DNA of 64,000 nt, from the NCBI GenBank assembly GCA_036873135.1, contig JAPTYO010000015.1, positions 1,262,839 to 1,326,838 on the forward strand. Reading direction: 5' to 3'. Of the stretch, positions 32,401 to 40,852 are shown one piece after another. The notes under the pieces are model-generated. The model ran no database searches, was not told the origin of the DNA, and worked only from the letters and a program-made list of their open reading frames with translations. Both the position numbers and the translations under genes were made by a program. The first letter of the stretch is position 1. Every line of letters begins with the position of its first letter. Source of the stretch: Clarkia xantiana subsp. parviflora (lineage: Eukaryota > Streptophyta > Magnoliopsida > Myrtales > Onagraceae).

Positions 32401-33359
32401 TTTAGCAGCTTTTCTACTTCTTCTTGAATAGCTATCTTTTTACTTCCTCCCATTGGTCTCACCTTCTGTGTTGTTGGTCGCGTTGCCGCGTCTATGTTGA
32501 GCCTGTGTGAGATCACATCTTCTGATATCCCTGGCATATCGCTCGGTGACCAGGCAAACAAATCCTTGTATTCCCTTAGTAAAGCGACTAAGTGGTTCTC
32601 CTCTTCCTGAGATAAGGCAGTCCCAATTTTAGCCTTCCTATTGGGTTCTTCTATGAGTATCTCTGTTAGTTCCTCCATGGGGGCTGGTCTTCCATGATTT
32701 TCTCTTGGGTCCTCATCTACTAGTAGGACCTCTGTTGTTTTCTTCCTCTTGCCTAGTGCAATCCTTGCACATTTCCTTGCTACCTTCTGGTTGCCTTTTA
32801 CTTCCCCTATTCCTTGGTCTGTGGGGAATTTCATTTTCTGATGTAGTGTTGATGGTACCATACCCCACTTGTTGATTGTAGTGGTACCTAGGATCCCATT
32901 GTACTCCTCCATTTCTTCTGTAATGAAGAATGGGACATCAATCTTTAGCTGCCTCTGCCCTGTGCCCAGTGTCACAGGTAGTGTGACTGCCCCCAGTGGG
33001 TATGTTGGCTCTCCTGAAAATCCTACCAAGGGGGAGTAAACCTGTTTTATGCTACTTGGCCTTACTCCTAGTATGTTGAGGACCTTCTTGCTAATGATGT
33101 TGGGTGAGCTTCCACTGTCTATTAGGATTCTCCCAATGTCCAAATCAGTGATCTTCATTGTTATGACCAGGGCATCCTTGTTGTCTGGTAACACATGCTC
33201 CATGTCTCTTCTTGAGAATTCTATTATGTCTTCTCTCTTTCCTTCTGTTTGTTTTTCTTTTGGCTTAGGAGCCCCTAACTCTGCCATATATGCTTCTCTG
33301 GCATTTGCTGACTCTCCTCCAGCTCCATAACCTCCATGGATGACATATACGCTTGCCAT
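29433..33359 (-). CDS. pol: Element B Pol polyprotein: protease, RT, RNase H x2, integrase (1308 aa)
   Basis: One uninterrupted frame from ATG at 33359, 51 bp inside the LTR edge. Protease: ILIDSGSSPNII with D81-S-G. RT about 320-500 with YVDD at 448-451. First RNase H about 590-710 without its usual Asp (LYLYISVSNVAVSSVL). Second RNase H about 740-865 with D746 (HTDGSS), E785, D809 and D859. Integrase about 950-1195 with H962, H969, C1000, C1003 and D1032, D1092, E1128. A C-terminal region with KLSPKWEGPYKI ends HLKKYYV. All catalytic residues of protease, RT, second RNase H and integrase are present. Gag is missing, so it must rely on Gag supplied in trans. Confidence 0.95.
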   Translation of the reverse strand: MASVYVIHGGYGAGGESANAREAYMAELGAPKPKEKQTEGKREDIIEFSRRDMEHVLPDNKDALVITMKITDLDIGRILIDSGSSPNIISKKVLNILGVRPSSIKQVYSPLVGFSGEPTYPLGAVTLPVTLGTGQRQLKIDVPFFITEEMEEYNGILGTTTINKWGMVPSTLHQKMKFPTDQGIGEVKGNQKVARKCARIALGKRKKTTEVLLVDEDPRENHGRPAPMEELTEILIEEPNRKAKIGTALSQEEENHLVALLREYKDLFAWSPSDMPGISEDVISHRLNIDAATRPTTQKVRPMGGSKKIAIQEEVEKLLKAKFIKEIRFQTWVANPVLVKKPGGSWRMCIDYRDLNKACPKDSYPLPRIDQLVDATSGHQLMSFMDAYSGYNQIKMAPEDAPHTAFYADSEIYHYTVMPFGLINAGATYQRMVNKIFGDMIGRTMEAYVDDMIVKSKEKKDHVENLRSTFERMRQYQVRLNPKKCAFGVQSGKFLGFMVSQRGIEVNPEKLQAIEEMQSPTKHKEVQRLNGRLAALNRFLSKIGDKALPFFEVLRANKKFEWTPRCEEAFQQLKQHLKTLPPLAKPTPREPLYLYISVSNVAVSSVLIKEENAAQLPVYFVSKTLAKYEINYLPIEKYLYALIISARKLRPYFHGHEVTVLTDQPLKHLLQRPDTSGRLTKWAIELSEFRIHFAPRTAIKGQALADFIAEFTGINPDEDLEEVKTTCEASSSQEKQSEELWEMHTDGSSNGGGSGAGLLLYPPNSDAPMRYAMALTFKATNNEAEYEALITGLRIAKGVGAKHLRVKCDSQLVVNQVKGIYTAKSENMQRYLQQAKDLIKSFQSFDIESVPREQNQEADALSKLALGTEAGKEVHFVEQRMQSVIEQMEVLAIDEAEVWMTPMRQYIMEGKLPKDKVEAVKIERMARNYAVMDNELYKKGYSTPFLKCIAYPETERVLAELHEGDAGCHEGARSISRKVYNLGYYWPSLSKEVADLVQKCDHCQSYSRNITAPPAKLSSISGAWPFAQWGIDLIGPLPKTKGQKTCIIVAIDYFSKWIEAKAMGKTTDDQVVNFIQSHIVSRYGVPRAIISDNGPQFKSKKLQWYCERLNIDHRFASVKHPQTNGQVESANKIVLDGLKKRLHATKGSWVDELENVLWAVRTTPKISTGETPFGLVYGTEAVAPAEIAVQSLRTKYFEEHENNKARLLDLDMVEDKRWNSEEAQTRMRLVSARYYNRQVKERQFHVVELVLRKNEFSHLDQVRKLSPKWEGPYKIASVPYINAYRLEDGEGYISTNTFSGEHLKKYYV

Positions 33360-33390
33360 CTTGCTAGTGATAGTTAGGCTTTCTGTCCGA

Positions 33391-33410
33391 AGCCCGCAGA
33401 CGGCGCCAAG
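33391..33410 (-). promoter_or_regulatory. Primer-binding site of element B
   Basis: Minus-strand CTTGGCGCCGTCTGCGGGCT directly inside the LTR. C has CTTGGCGCCATCTGTAGGCT at the same place. Confidence 0.85.
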
Positions 33411-34302
33411 TGTTAGGTTATGAGATCTAGGTCAACGGGGGGTCGGCTTTGATCTCACTCCTTACGGGGGATGTGTGTGATCCGATGTTCCTGAGCTGCT
33501 CTACCTTAGCTTATCTTCTTCTTTCCTTCCTTCCTTCCTTTGCTTCTTCTCTCCTTCTACCCTGCAGAAGGGGCAATACCAGACATGGAGGGGGGGTGGT
33601 GCTTGGTGAACCCTCTCCGATGCCTAAGTCAGTATTTTTCTAGAGAGATAAAGCTAGAGAGGTGTCAGAGCTAAAATGTCCAAATGGCCAAGATTATTAA
33701 ATGAGTTGTGAAGGTGGGGTATTTATAGGCAACGGTGTCATTAAGGTAGCTTAATGACATCGTTAACCTTTAAACACAATTAATTAACCTTTAAGCACAT
33801 AATTAAGACCTTAGGATTCGGAGGAGGTAGGCGGAGTGGACCCAGCATGGGAGTCCGAAGGTGGTGTCGGGGCCCTTGGGGGGGGAGAAATCCGACCTCC
33901 AAGGGTGGGGGTTGGGTGAGGGTACCCAACCCCTCCTAGGGAGGGTGGGGTTGGCCAACCCCATCCCTCCTAGGAGGGATCGGGTAGGCCGACCCGATCT
34001 CTCCTAGGAGAGATCGGGTTGGCCGACCCGATCTCTCCTAGGAGAGATCGGGTTGGCCAACCCGATCTCTCCTAGGAGAGATCGGGTTGGTCCACCCGAT
34101 CTCCCCTAGGGGAGGTCGGGTGTGGCCACCCAACCTCACCTAGGTGAGTTCGTCTCTGCCGGACGGACGCTTCGGCCCCGTCCGAGCCGTCGATGTTCTC
34201 GCGAAGTGTCCGGGTTGAAGTTTCGATTTGCAATCATAAATGGGACGATAAAAATACAACGGTTCGGAAGTCAACGGGTTCAAATTGGGCGTATATCCAT
34301 CA
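33411..34302 (-). repeat. 5' LTR of element B (892 bp)
   Basis: Same sequence as 24792-25640 with few substitutions and extra palindromic units. Minus TATA box at about 33719-33727. It drives the gag-less pol transcript. Confidence 0.95.
33925..34140. repeat. Palindrome array in B 5' LTR
   Basis: Same CCTAGG- and GGCC-centred palindromes as at 25310-25470 with at least one more unit; this accounts for most of the 43-bp length difference between the LTRs. Confidence 0.9.
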
Positions 34303-34307
34303 GTATG

Positions 34308-35362
34308 TATCTGGTTTTACTTTCCAGCTATATTGTAATATTTTTCCTTTCTTGCTTATCCTTTTGTATGTTCATAGGTGTTGCGCCTTTTGCTGCGCTT
34401 ACCCAAGCTGACTTGGTTCGTCCTACTGAGGACGCTATTATTGGGGAGGAGTGTGCACCCTTTGCTGTTGGGGAGCCCCGGTTTGCCAAGGAGGCCAACT
34501 TGATTACTCCCGAGGTGGGAGTACGCGTGTTTCAGCGGATCATCTCTCCTGGTGATCGGAGGGTTCGTCCCAGCGGGTCTGAGGACGCGGGCGCGTATGC
34601 TGAGGACGCGCGCAAGTATGCTGAGGGCGCGCTGAAACGTCTTGCGCCAGTGAGTGTTCATCCTTACTCTTTTATAGCTTGTATTCATGTCTGCATTGTT
34701 GTTACAAATTGTTTATTGTTGGATGTTGTTTTGCACTATAGGTTTTTGTTGACGTGGTACCTTTCCTCCATTGTGATTGAACTCATTCAGGAAAGAAGGC
34801 TCTCCTAGTGAAGTGCGACAAGGTTTGTCGTGAGCTCGCGATTTCAAAGGAGAAAACGTGTCTCTTAGACGCCAAGGTTTTCGATTTGGAGGCGGGTTCA
34901 TCAGTTCGCTAGGCTTGAGTTGTTGCACTCGAGTCCGATATGACTACCCTTCAAAAGAAGGTTGTTGAGGATGGTGAAGGGCAAGGTCTTGCTTTGCGGG
35001 CTATACAGGAGAGCGCGTATGAGGAGGGGAAAGTTGCTGGGGTTGCAGAGTACAAGGACTAGCAGTCCTTCCGCAATGATGTTTGGGTAGGTTCCGATGA
35101 CCCGATGTATGACTTCACGGAGGGTTTTATCGAGCAAGTATAAACTATTTCCCCCGAATTTCGTTTTGATCAGTTGGTTATATATGCTGAGTTTGCAACT
35201 GGACACGTGGCAGGATTGCGCCTCCAAGATGAAACTGCTCCTCAGAATAATGTTGTGTTCGGTGCTGACGGTGATGTTAGTGTAGTGGTTGATTCTACTC
35301 AGGACGAGGTTATGGCAGAGACATCTTGTGGTGTTGATGCACCTGATGCGGCGTTAGGTTGA
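34308..35362 (+). pseudogene. Element E antisense gene, 3' exons
   Basis: Continues the gene broken by B. An exon from about 34372 (after TTCATAG) to 34650 reads ALTQADLVRPTEDAIIGEEC and ITPEVGVRVFQ. The last exon, from about 34742, is a coiled coil with several stops (CDKVCRELAISKEKTCLLDA, ESDMTTLQKKVVEDGEG) and ends at DAPDAALG, stop 35360-35362. The internal stops show decay. Confidence 0.75.
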
Positions 35363-37150
35363 TTATTGGTTACTCATCGGACCTTTGTATATAGTTTTGC
35401 TCCCCGTTTCGGGTTGAGGTTGTGTTTGGGGCGTTGCCCCCTTGAACCCTTTATCCTTATGCTTTGATCTTTGACGTTGTCATATAGACCTTTCGTAGAT
35501 GTTTTAGCAATTCATGCTAACTTATTAGTAATCTTTCATACCTTTGTTATCATAGTTGTCCATATGGTTTGAACTGTTGAGTAGAGTAGAGACTCGTCCT
35601 CTAATTCGATATAGTATCCGTAGTTGTACTAAGGAGACGTCAGTCCCTGTGTTTACGCGCCCCTCTTGGTTACCCCAAGGCATGGCATAATTCATAAATG
35701 TGTGTTGAGTAGATGAGTATTATGCTTGCCGTATTTCATGGTTAGTAATGTGCAAGGTTTTGCAATAGTACTTGGCATTTATGAGTAGTAATGCACAAGA
35801 CCCTTATCCCGGTACTTGCCATTTGTGAGTAGTAGTGCGCAAAACCCTTTCACGTACATAGGAGAGTCGTCTCGACAAGGCGAGATTTTAGTTTTTACCG
35901 TCTCTTAGTCCACTCTAAGGCGACGTTGTGACAAGACGCTACTTGTTAATTTGGTGGATTTTTCTACCTATTAGTTAGGAACACCCCGCGTAACGTTGTT
36001 GCAGGGCCTTCTGCTGGCTAATCCAGTTACTTGTCCTGCGATGCTAGTGTGGCTCCACTTGGTTATTCCAAGGGGCAGAACAAAGGTCGTGTAATACGCC
36101 TTGTAGTTTTTACCGTCTTTTGGGCCATTCCAAAGCGACGTTATGGCAAGACACGACTTGCTAATTTGGATGTGTTTTATGTCCGCTACTTGGGCACCCT
36201 CGTTGTAGCGTTGAGGCAAGAGTTCCTTGGCTATTCCATGTACTTACCTTGCGATGCTAATACGCCTCCACTTGGTTATTCCAAAGGGAGAAACATAGGT
36301 CGTGAAATACGCCTTGTAGTTTTTACAATCTCTTGAACCATTCCAAGGCAACGTTGTGGCAAGACACGATGCATTGCGTATAGCGATGATCTCAGGATAC
36401 GCTCTTGCTGGCGTAGAAGGGTGTTTAGTAATGAACGCTACATGTGTTTAGTAGTAGGTTCTCATGGGGTTGCCCTCGTATAGAGAATGTTGCGCCATGT
36501 TTCATGGGGTTTCCCTCGCATGGAGGATGTCGCGCCATGTAATATGGGGGTGAACTCACGCCCGAGTGTTTAATAATATGTACTGGGTTTCATAGTCCGC
36601 AGCAAGATGACATGGGGTTGCCATCGCATGGAGGATGTTGCACCATGTAGTGTTGGGTTGCCCTCGTATAGTGTACATCCACCACGTTGTAGATGACCGC
36701 TTCTTGTTTTAAAATCCCAAGGAATGGTCGTTGTGATCATGGGGTTGCCCCCAAGCTGGGGATGTCGCGCCATGTTACTAATAATCCTTGGAAAAATATC
36801 CAGGATGTAATATGTTGTTGTCGTTGTTTAGAATAGACATAATAGATGTCGAGATAGAGAGCGTATTGATTGCTCGTTGTTGACGTCGAGTGTTGACGTG
36901 TTGTTGGTGTATAATATAGGTCGTTAGTTGTATATAGCGTAATAACTTGTATTGTCGATGCAAATTATATGCATAGAGTCCACTACTTGGTGTGATTCCA
37001 GAGTATGGAGTATATGAGAGTAATGTACCTACGAGAATACATTAACTTCACTAGTAATGTGGAGTATTTGAAATGTTTTGCGAATGAGGTCAACTGATCA
37101 CCCATGTGTAAATCTCATACAGTTATCTTAAGTAGATGATTAAAGCTGTG
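35363..37150. repeat. 3' repeat region of element E
   Basis: Two to three units of about 215 bp at 35899-36375 (GTAGTTTTTACCGTCT, GGCAAGACACGACTTGC, GGCTAATCCAGTTACTTG). One GATACGCTCTTGCTGGCGTA motif at about 36399 recalls the units in B and C. Five scattered copies of CATGGGGTTGCCCTCG...GTCGCGCCATG lie at 36456-36785, each bounded by CATGG/CCATG. From about 36960 it aligns with 54240-54335 of F, after which E goes to gag and F to pol. No gene. Confidence 0.75.
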
Positions 37151-37202
37151 AGTAACGCAGTAGTGGGAATGGATTTGTTTTTTGCCTCCCAAGTCAGTCT
37201 GT

Positions 37203-37790
37203 TCACGCGGCAGGGTGATTGCGCGCCACGCGACGCTGCAGCTCCCCAAGAGATATCATGTCTTCAATTTCGATCCTCAGAGTGAGGCAGTTGTTGGTGC
37301 TGTGTCCCCAGGTATGGTGGAACTTGCACCAGTCAGTTATACTTGTTCCAAGGATCGCTTGCATTGTCTCGCCTGGGGGAGGTAACTTGTTTTGTAGGAT
37401 GCTATCGTATAACTCTTCAACTCCTGTGTTCAAAGGAGTGAAGTATGGTTTGCGACGTTGCTTGCCACCCTGCTTGTGCTTGTATGCGCGTATACCTCCC
37501 CTTGGGTTGTGTGTGGTTTGCACCATCCCTATTCTTGCTCGCAGTTAATTGCTCTTTCAAGCTTGTCTTTGAGGTCACCCATTGTCTGGGTTGTCCTCCA
37601 GCCATAAACTCTTCCGAATAGGTGGAATGAGCGAGCATTCATGTTCATGAAAAATGCATTGATCAATACCTCCCTGGTTGCCTTCACTAAGGAAGCAATC
37701 AGCGATTAGCGCTTGAAGTAGTTCCAAGTTGACTCTTCATCTCCTTGTTTGACATCTCAAACACTTTGAAGTGCTGGGAGTAGCTGCTAG
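37203..37790 (-). pseudogene. Element E gag-like domain (second type), broken
   Basis: Minus-strand frames with stops match residues about 650-830 of the C polyprotein: DVKQGDEESTWNYFKR, MNARSFHLFGRVYG, LKDKLERAINCEQE, then KPYFTPLNTGVEELYDSILQ and a knuckle WCKFHHTWGHSTNNC (CX2HX4HX4C) ending at 37203. This is C's second gag domain, not its first. The first gag and protease are gone, perhaps by a deletion reaching the LTR. No pol is present next to it. Confidence 0.8.
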
Positions 37791-37870
37791 TTTGTCATGT
37801 ATCCAGGCGCGAAAGCCTGTTCGAATCGCTCTTCCTCGACTTGCCGAGTAGCTTCTCCTTCAACCCTGCT

Positions 37871-38528
37871 TGTTGGGACCCTGACAAGACGGGGTGTCGG
37901 GTCTTGGTATGGGTGTATAGATGCACCTCGGGTTGTTGGTATGTCGGGTCTTCGCACGTGTCCGAGTGTGTGCGTCTCCGGATACCTGCATGAAGGGTAA
38001 TATCGCACACCACGTAGAGGGGGGGGGTGGAGTGCGATAAACCCTCTCCGAAGCTCAAATTAGAAATCTTAGAGAGAGAAAGCTAGAGAGAAGTCAGAGC
38101 TTCCTGTCCACTTAAATTGTGAAATGGGTGACCAAGGCCCCTATTTATAGGGAATCTTGGACTCTAACCTGGTTTTGAATGGTTCAACACTGGTTTAATG
38201 TAAAATATGAACCGGGCGTGGACGAGCGTAAAGTTGACGTCGGGAAGCCCTACACGTGTTTTGTATACATATATAAGGGTTTGCGCGTCTCAGCGGGGTG
38301 CAATCCGGAGGTTTGGTTTGTCAAACAATCTGGAGGTCTGAATTGTTAGACAATCCGGAGGTCTGGATTATGTTGACAATCCGGTTAGGTTTTTAGTCCG
38401 GGACACGCGCGCACGTGTCCCGGACCATTTTAAACTCACGGGTGATTATTCAGAACCGTTGGTGGGTTTGACGTATAAACGAGGTACGAATAGTATAAAA
38501 CAAACCCGGATCGGACGTATACCCATCA
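37871..38528 (-). repeat. LTR shared by elements E and F
   Basis: Plus-strand start TGTTGGGACC (left edge approximate), end GTATACCCATCA. Minus TATA box (CTATTTATAGGG, 38141). Three units of about 31 bp with CAATCCGGAGGTCTGGATT lie at 38309-38385. Gag of E lies to its left and a polypurine tract of F to its right, so it serves as 5' LTR of E and 3' LTR of F. The primer site on the E side is missing. Confidence 0.75.
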
Positions 38529-39397
38529 TTTGCCCCCGAGTCAAGTAGTGGCGTGAACCTTGCTTGACTCTATTTTCGATAGAGTATACGTTCGATTTAA
38601 GTTCGGTTGTTACCTTGGCGTTGACATACTGTCTGTTGGCGCGTGGGCCTCGACATCGCGTATCCCGTCTCTTGTTCAATGTGAGCAACTATAACTGCTT
38701 TTATGGTTAGTGAAGCGAGTATACGTATGTAATGTGTACGCATATAACAATGTAAGTCTATGTAAGCAACATGGGTATAAACACTAACATGTGTGCAAAC
38801 ATAGTATGCGCGTGTATGTGAGCAAATGCGCGAGTGTGATGTCATGAATTTAAACATGTAGGTATGGGCATGTGTATATGCAATGACATGGATATAAATA
38901 TAAATGTGCCAGGATTATAATAATAAACACGTGACATGGATATGTGGACGTGTGTATATGTGTAGACGTGTTCGCGTATGCGCGGGTATGCAAGCATATG
39001 TGTATGTTAGGGAACTCCCCCAAAATAGTTAGAAAAAATATGGAAAGGGTAGGATATTACCCACATGTGTATGTAAAGGAGAGAGCCTGTAATCCTCTTC
39101 TCACTTTGCCTCCACATTTTGAAGTTGTCTTCTCCATATTCTCGAAGAGTAAGTAGCCTAGTATCCAAGACACTCATCCATCTATTCATACTTCACCGGC
39201 CAACCACCACTCACCGGCGGAACCAGCTTGTGGTGGCAGGACCGCCGACGGCAGCAAGCGGGGCGGCTGGCGTGGCGCACAACAGCGGACGGCGGTTAGA
39301 GTGGCGGCATGATTTCCGGCGACCAAAACGGGGTGTTCGACCTCGTTTTTCGTGGTGATTCAGTTTTTTGAGGTTGATTGGAATCATTTCCAGGTAT
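38529..39397. other. Element F polypurine tract and upstream region of its antisense gene
   Basis: TTTGCCCCCGAGTCAAGTAG (38529 on) is the reverse complement of the tract. The rest matches 21759-22570 of E. It ends at CCAGGTAT, the C target site and a likely splice donor of the leader exon. No gene. Confidence 0.65.
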
Positions 39398-40222
39398 TGA
39401 TGGATATACGCCCAATTTGAACCCGTTGACTTCCAAACCGTTGTATTTTTATCGTCCCATTACCGATTGTAAATCGAAACTTCAACCCGAACACTTCACG
39501 AGAACATCAACGGCTCGGACGGGGCCGAAGCGCCCGTCCGGCCAAGGTAAACTCACCTAGGTGAGGTTGGGTGGCCACACCCGACCTCCCCTAGGAGAGA
39601 TCGGGTCAGCCAACCCGATCTCTCCTAGGGGAGATCGGGTGGACCAACCCGATCTCTCCTAGGAGGGATGGGGTTGGCCAACCCCATCCCCCCTAGGGGG
39701 GTTGGGTGCCCTCACCCAACCCCTACCCTTGGGGGTCGGATTTCTCCCCCCCCCCAAGGGCCCCTGCGCCATTTTCGGACACCCACACCCGGTTCACGTC
39801 GCCTACCTTCTCCGTATCCTAAGGTCTTAATTGTACGCTTAAAGGTTAATTAATTGTGTTTAAAGGTTAACGATGTCATTAAGCCACCTTAATGACACCG
39901 TTGCCTATAAATACCCCACCTTCACAACTCATTTGATCATCTTGGCAATTTGGATCATTTTGCTCTGACATCTCTCTAGTTTATCTCTCTAAGAAGAATA
40001 CTGACTTAGGCATCGGAGAGGGTTCACCAGGCACCACCCCCCCTCCGTGTCTGGTACTGCCCCTTCTGCAGGGTAGAAGGAGAGAAGAGGCAAAGGAAGG
40101 AAGGAAGGAAGGAAGAAGATAGGCTAAGACAGGGCAACTCAGAAATACCGGATCACACACATCCCCAGTAAGGAGCGAGATCAAAACCGACCATCCGTTG
40201 ACCTAGATCTCATAACCTAACA
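39398..40222 (+). repeat. 5' LTR of element C (825 bp)
   Basis: TGATGGATATACGCCC...CATAACCTAACA. TATA box TATAAATACC at 39906. Largely alignable with the B LTRs, with scattered differences. Confidence 0.95.
39555..39735. repeat. Palindrome array in C 5' LTR
   Basis: Several CCTAGG-centred palindromes (e.g. GATCTCTCCTAGGGGAGATC, CATCCCCCCTAGGGGGG) alternate with GGCCA-type centres. One unit fewer than the 3' LTR. Confidence 0.88.
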
Positions 40223-40242
40223 CTTGGCGCCATCTGTAGGCT
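40223..40242 (+). promoter_or_regulatory. Primer-binding site of element C
   Basis: CTTGGCGCCATCTGTAGGCT follows the LTR CA end. The next 31 bp to the ATG resemble the B leader (CTTCGG.CAGAAAGCCT). Confidence 0.85.
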
Positions 40243-40273
40243 TCGGGCAGAAAGCCTGGCTATTACACGAGCT

Positions 40274-40852
40274 ATGACGAACAGTAGGGTGTCTAGGCAC
40301 CAACGCCCACCCAGGGGCAATGGGCGGAGAAGAGAACCCATACCCCCAGGGAGGCAGCCTAACCCTGGGAAGCAACCAATGCATCCAGAGCCCCAAGAAA
40401 TACCACAGCCTCCTCAACAACAGAACAACCAGGAGGGAGGACCTTCACGCCCAGCTGGGGCTGAGTCCTCCACAGCCTCCACCCCCCGGGCAAGAAGGCC
40501 ACAGAGAGAAAGAGAACAACAGGGAGTGCCTTCCCACAACACGGCACCCCCTGAGGGATACTATTATGAAGAGCAACCCCAAAGGTACCCGTATGGGATG
40601 CCGGCACAGAGAGATGGCAACCGCGCCCACATAGCATATGCAAGGCCGGCATACACCCAAGGGACTTACACTGAAGCTCATGAAGAGGAGCAGATCCCAA
40701 CAGAAGAGCACTACTCGCACCCTCGAGCAGGGCAGCGAGAGGAACAAAGAAGATATTACCAGGAGCCACCCCCAGAGGGAAGGCAACAATTCGTGCCTCC
40801 TAGGCAACAGCAGAGCAACAGGGCTTACACCCCACTTGGGGAGGAAAGATAA
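40274..40852 (+). CDS. gag: Element C Gag N-terminal part, ended by an in-frame TAA
   Basis: ATG at 40274, 51 bp after the LTR, the same spacing as pol of B. 192 codons rich in Pro, Gln, Glu and Arg (QPNPGKQPMHPEPQEIPQPP), as in the N-terminal part of Tat Gag. TAA at 40850-40852, then the same frame runs open through 40853-43522. The stop is most likely a point mutation; read-through cannot be excluded but the context is not a known leaky one. Confidence 0.8.
   Translation: MTNSRVSRHQRPPRGNGRRREPIPPGRQPNPGKQPMHPEPQEIPQPPQQQNNQEGGPSRPAGAESSTASTPRARRPQREREQQGVPSHNTAPPEGYYYEEQPQRYPYGMPAQRDGNRAHIAYARPAYTQGTYTEAHEEEQIPTEEHYSHPRAGQREEQRRYYQEPPPEGRQQFVPPRQQQSNRAYTPLGEER

Larger units (their letters stand above)
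24792..34302 (-). mobile_element. Element B: pol-only Tat element, 9.5 kb, intact pol, no gag
   Basis: Perfect TSD GTATG (24787-24791 and 34303-34307). Minus-strand order: LTR (33411-34302), PBS, 51-bp spacer, pol (33359-29433), 3' module with tandem repeats, antisense gene (on plus), polypurine tract, LTR (24792-25640). The LTRs are nearly identical except for the number of palindromic units, so insertion is recent. Gag is absent, with no debris of it. Confidence 0.95.
21594..38528 (-). mobile_element. Element E: old minus-strand Tat element of the gag type, interrupted by B
   Basis: Right to left: LTR shared with F (37871-38528), remnant of a second-type gag domain (37203-37790), repeats (35363-37150), antisense gene (plus strand, 23439-24791 and 34308-35362), upstream region, polypurine tract (reverse complement at 21759) and LTR remnant (21594-21758, with A inserted). 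No RT or integrase is present between gag and the repeats. Many stops and indels show it is old. Element B lies in an intron of its antisense gene. Confidence 0.75.

Noticed and set aside
29433..33359. Host gene or domesticated pol
   Set aside because: Flanked by young LTRs, PBS, polypurine tract and TSD; it is an element gene.
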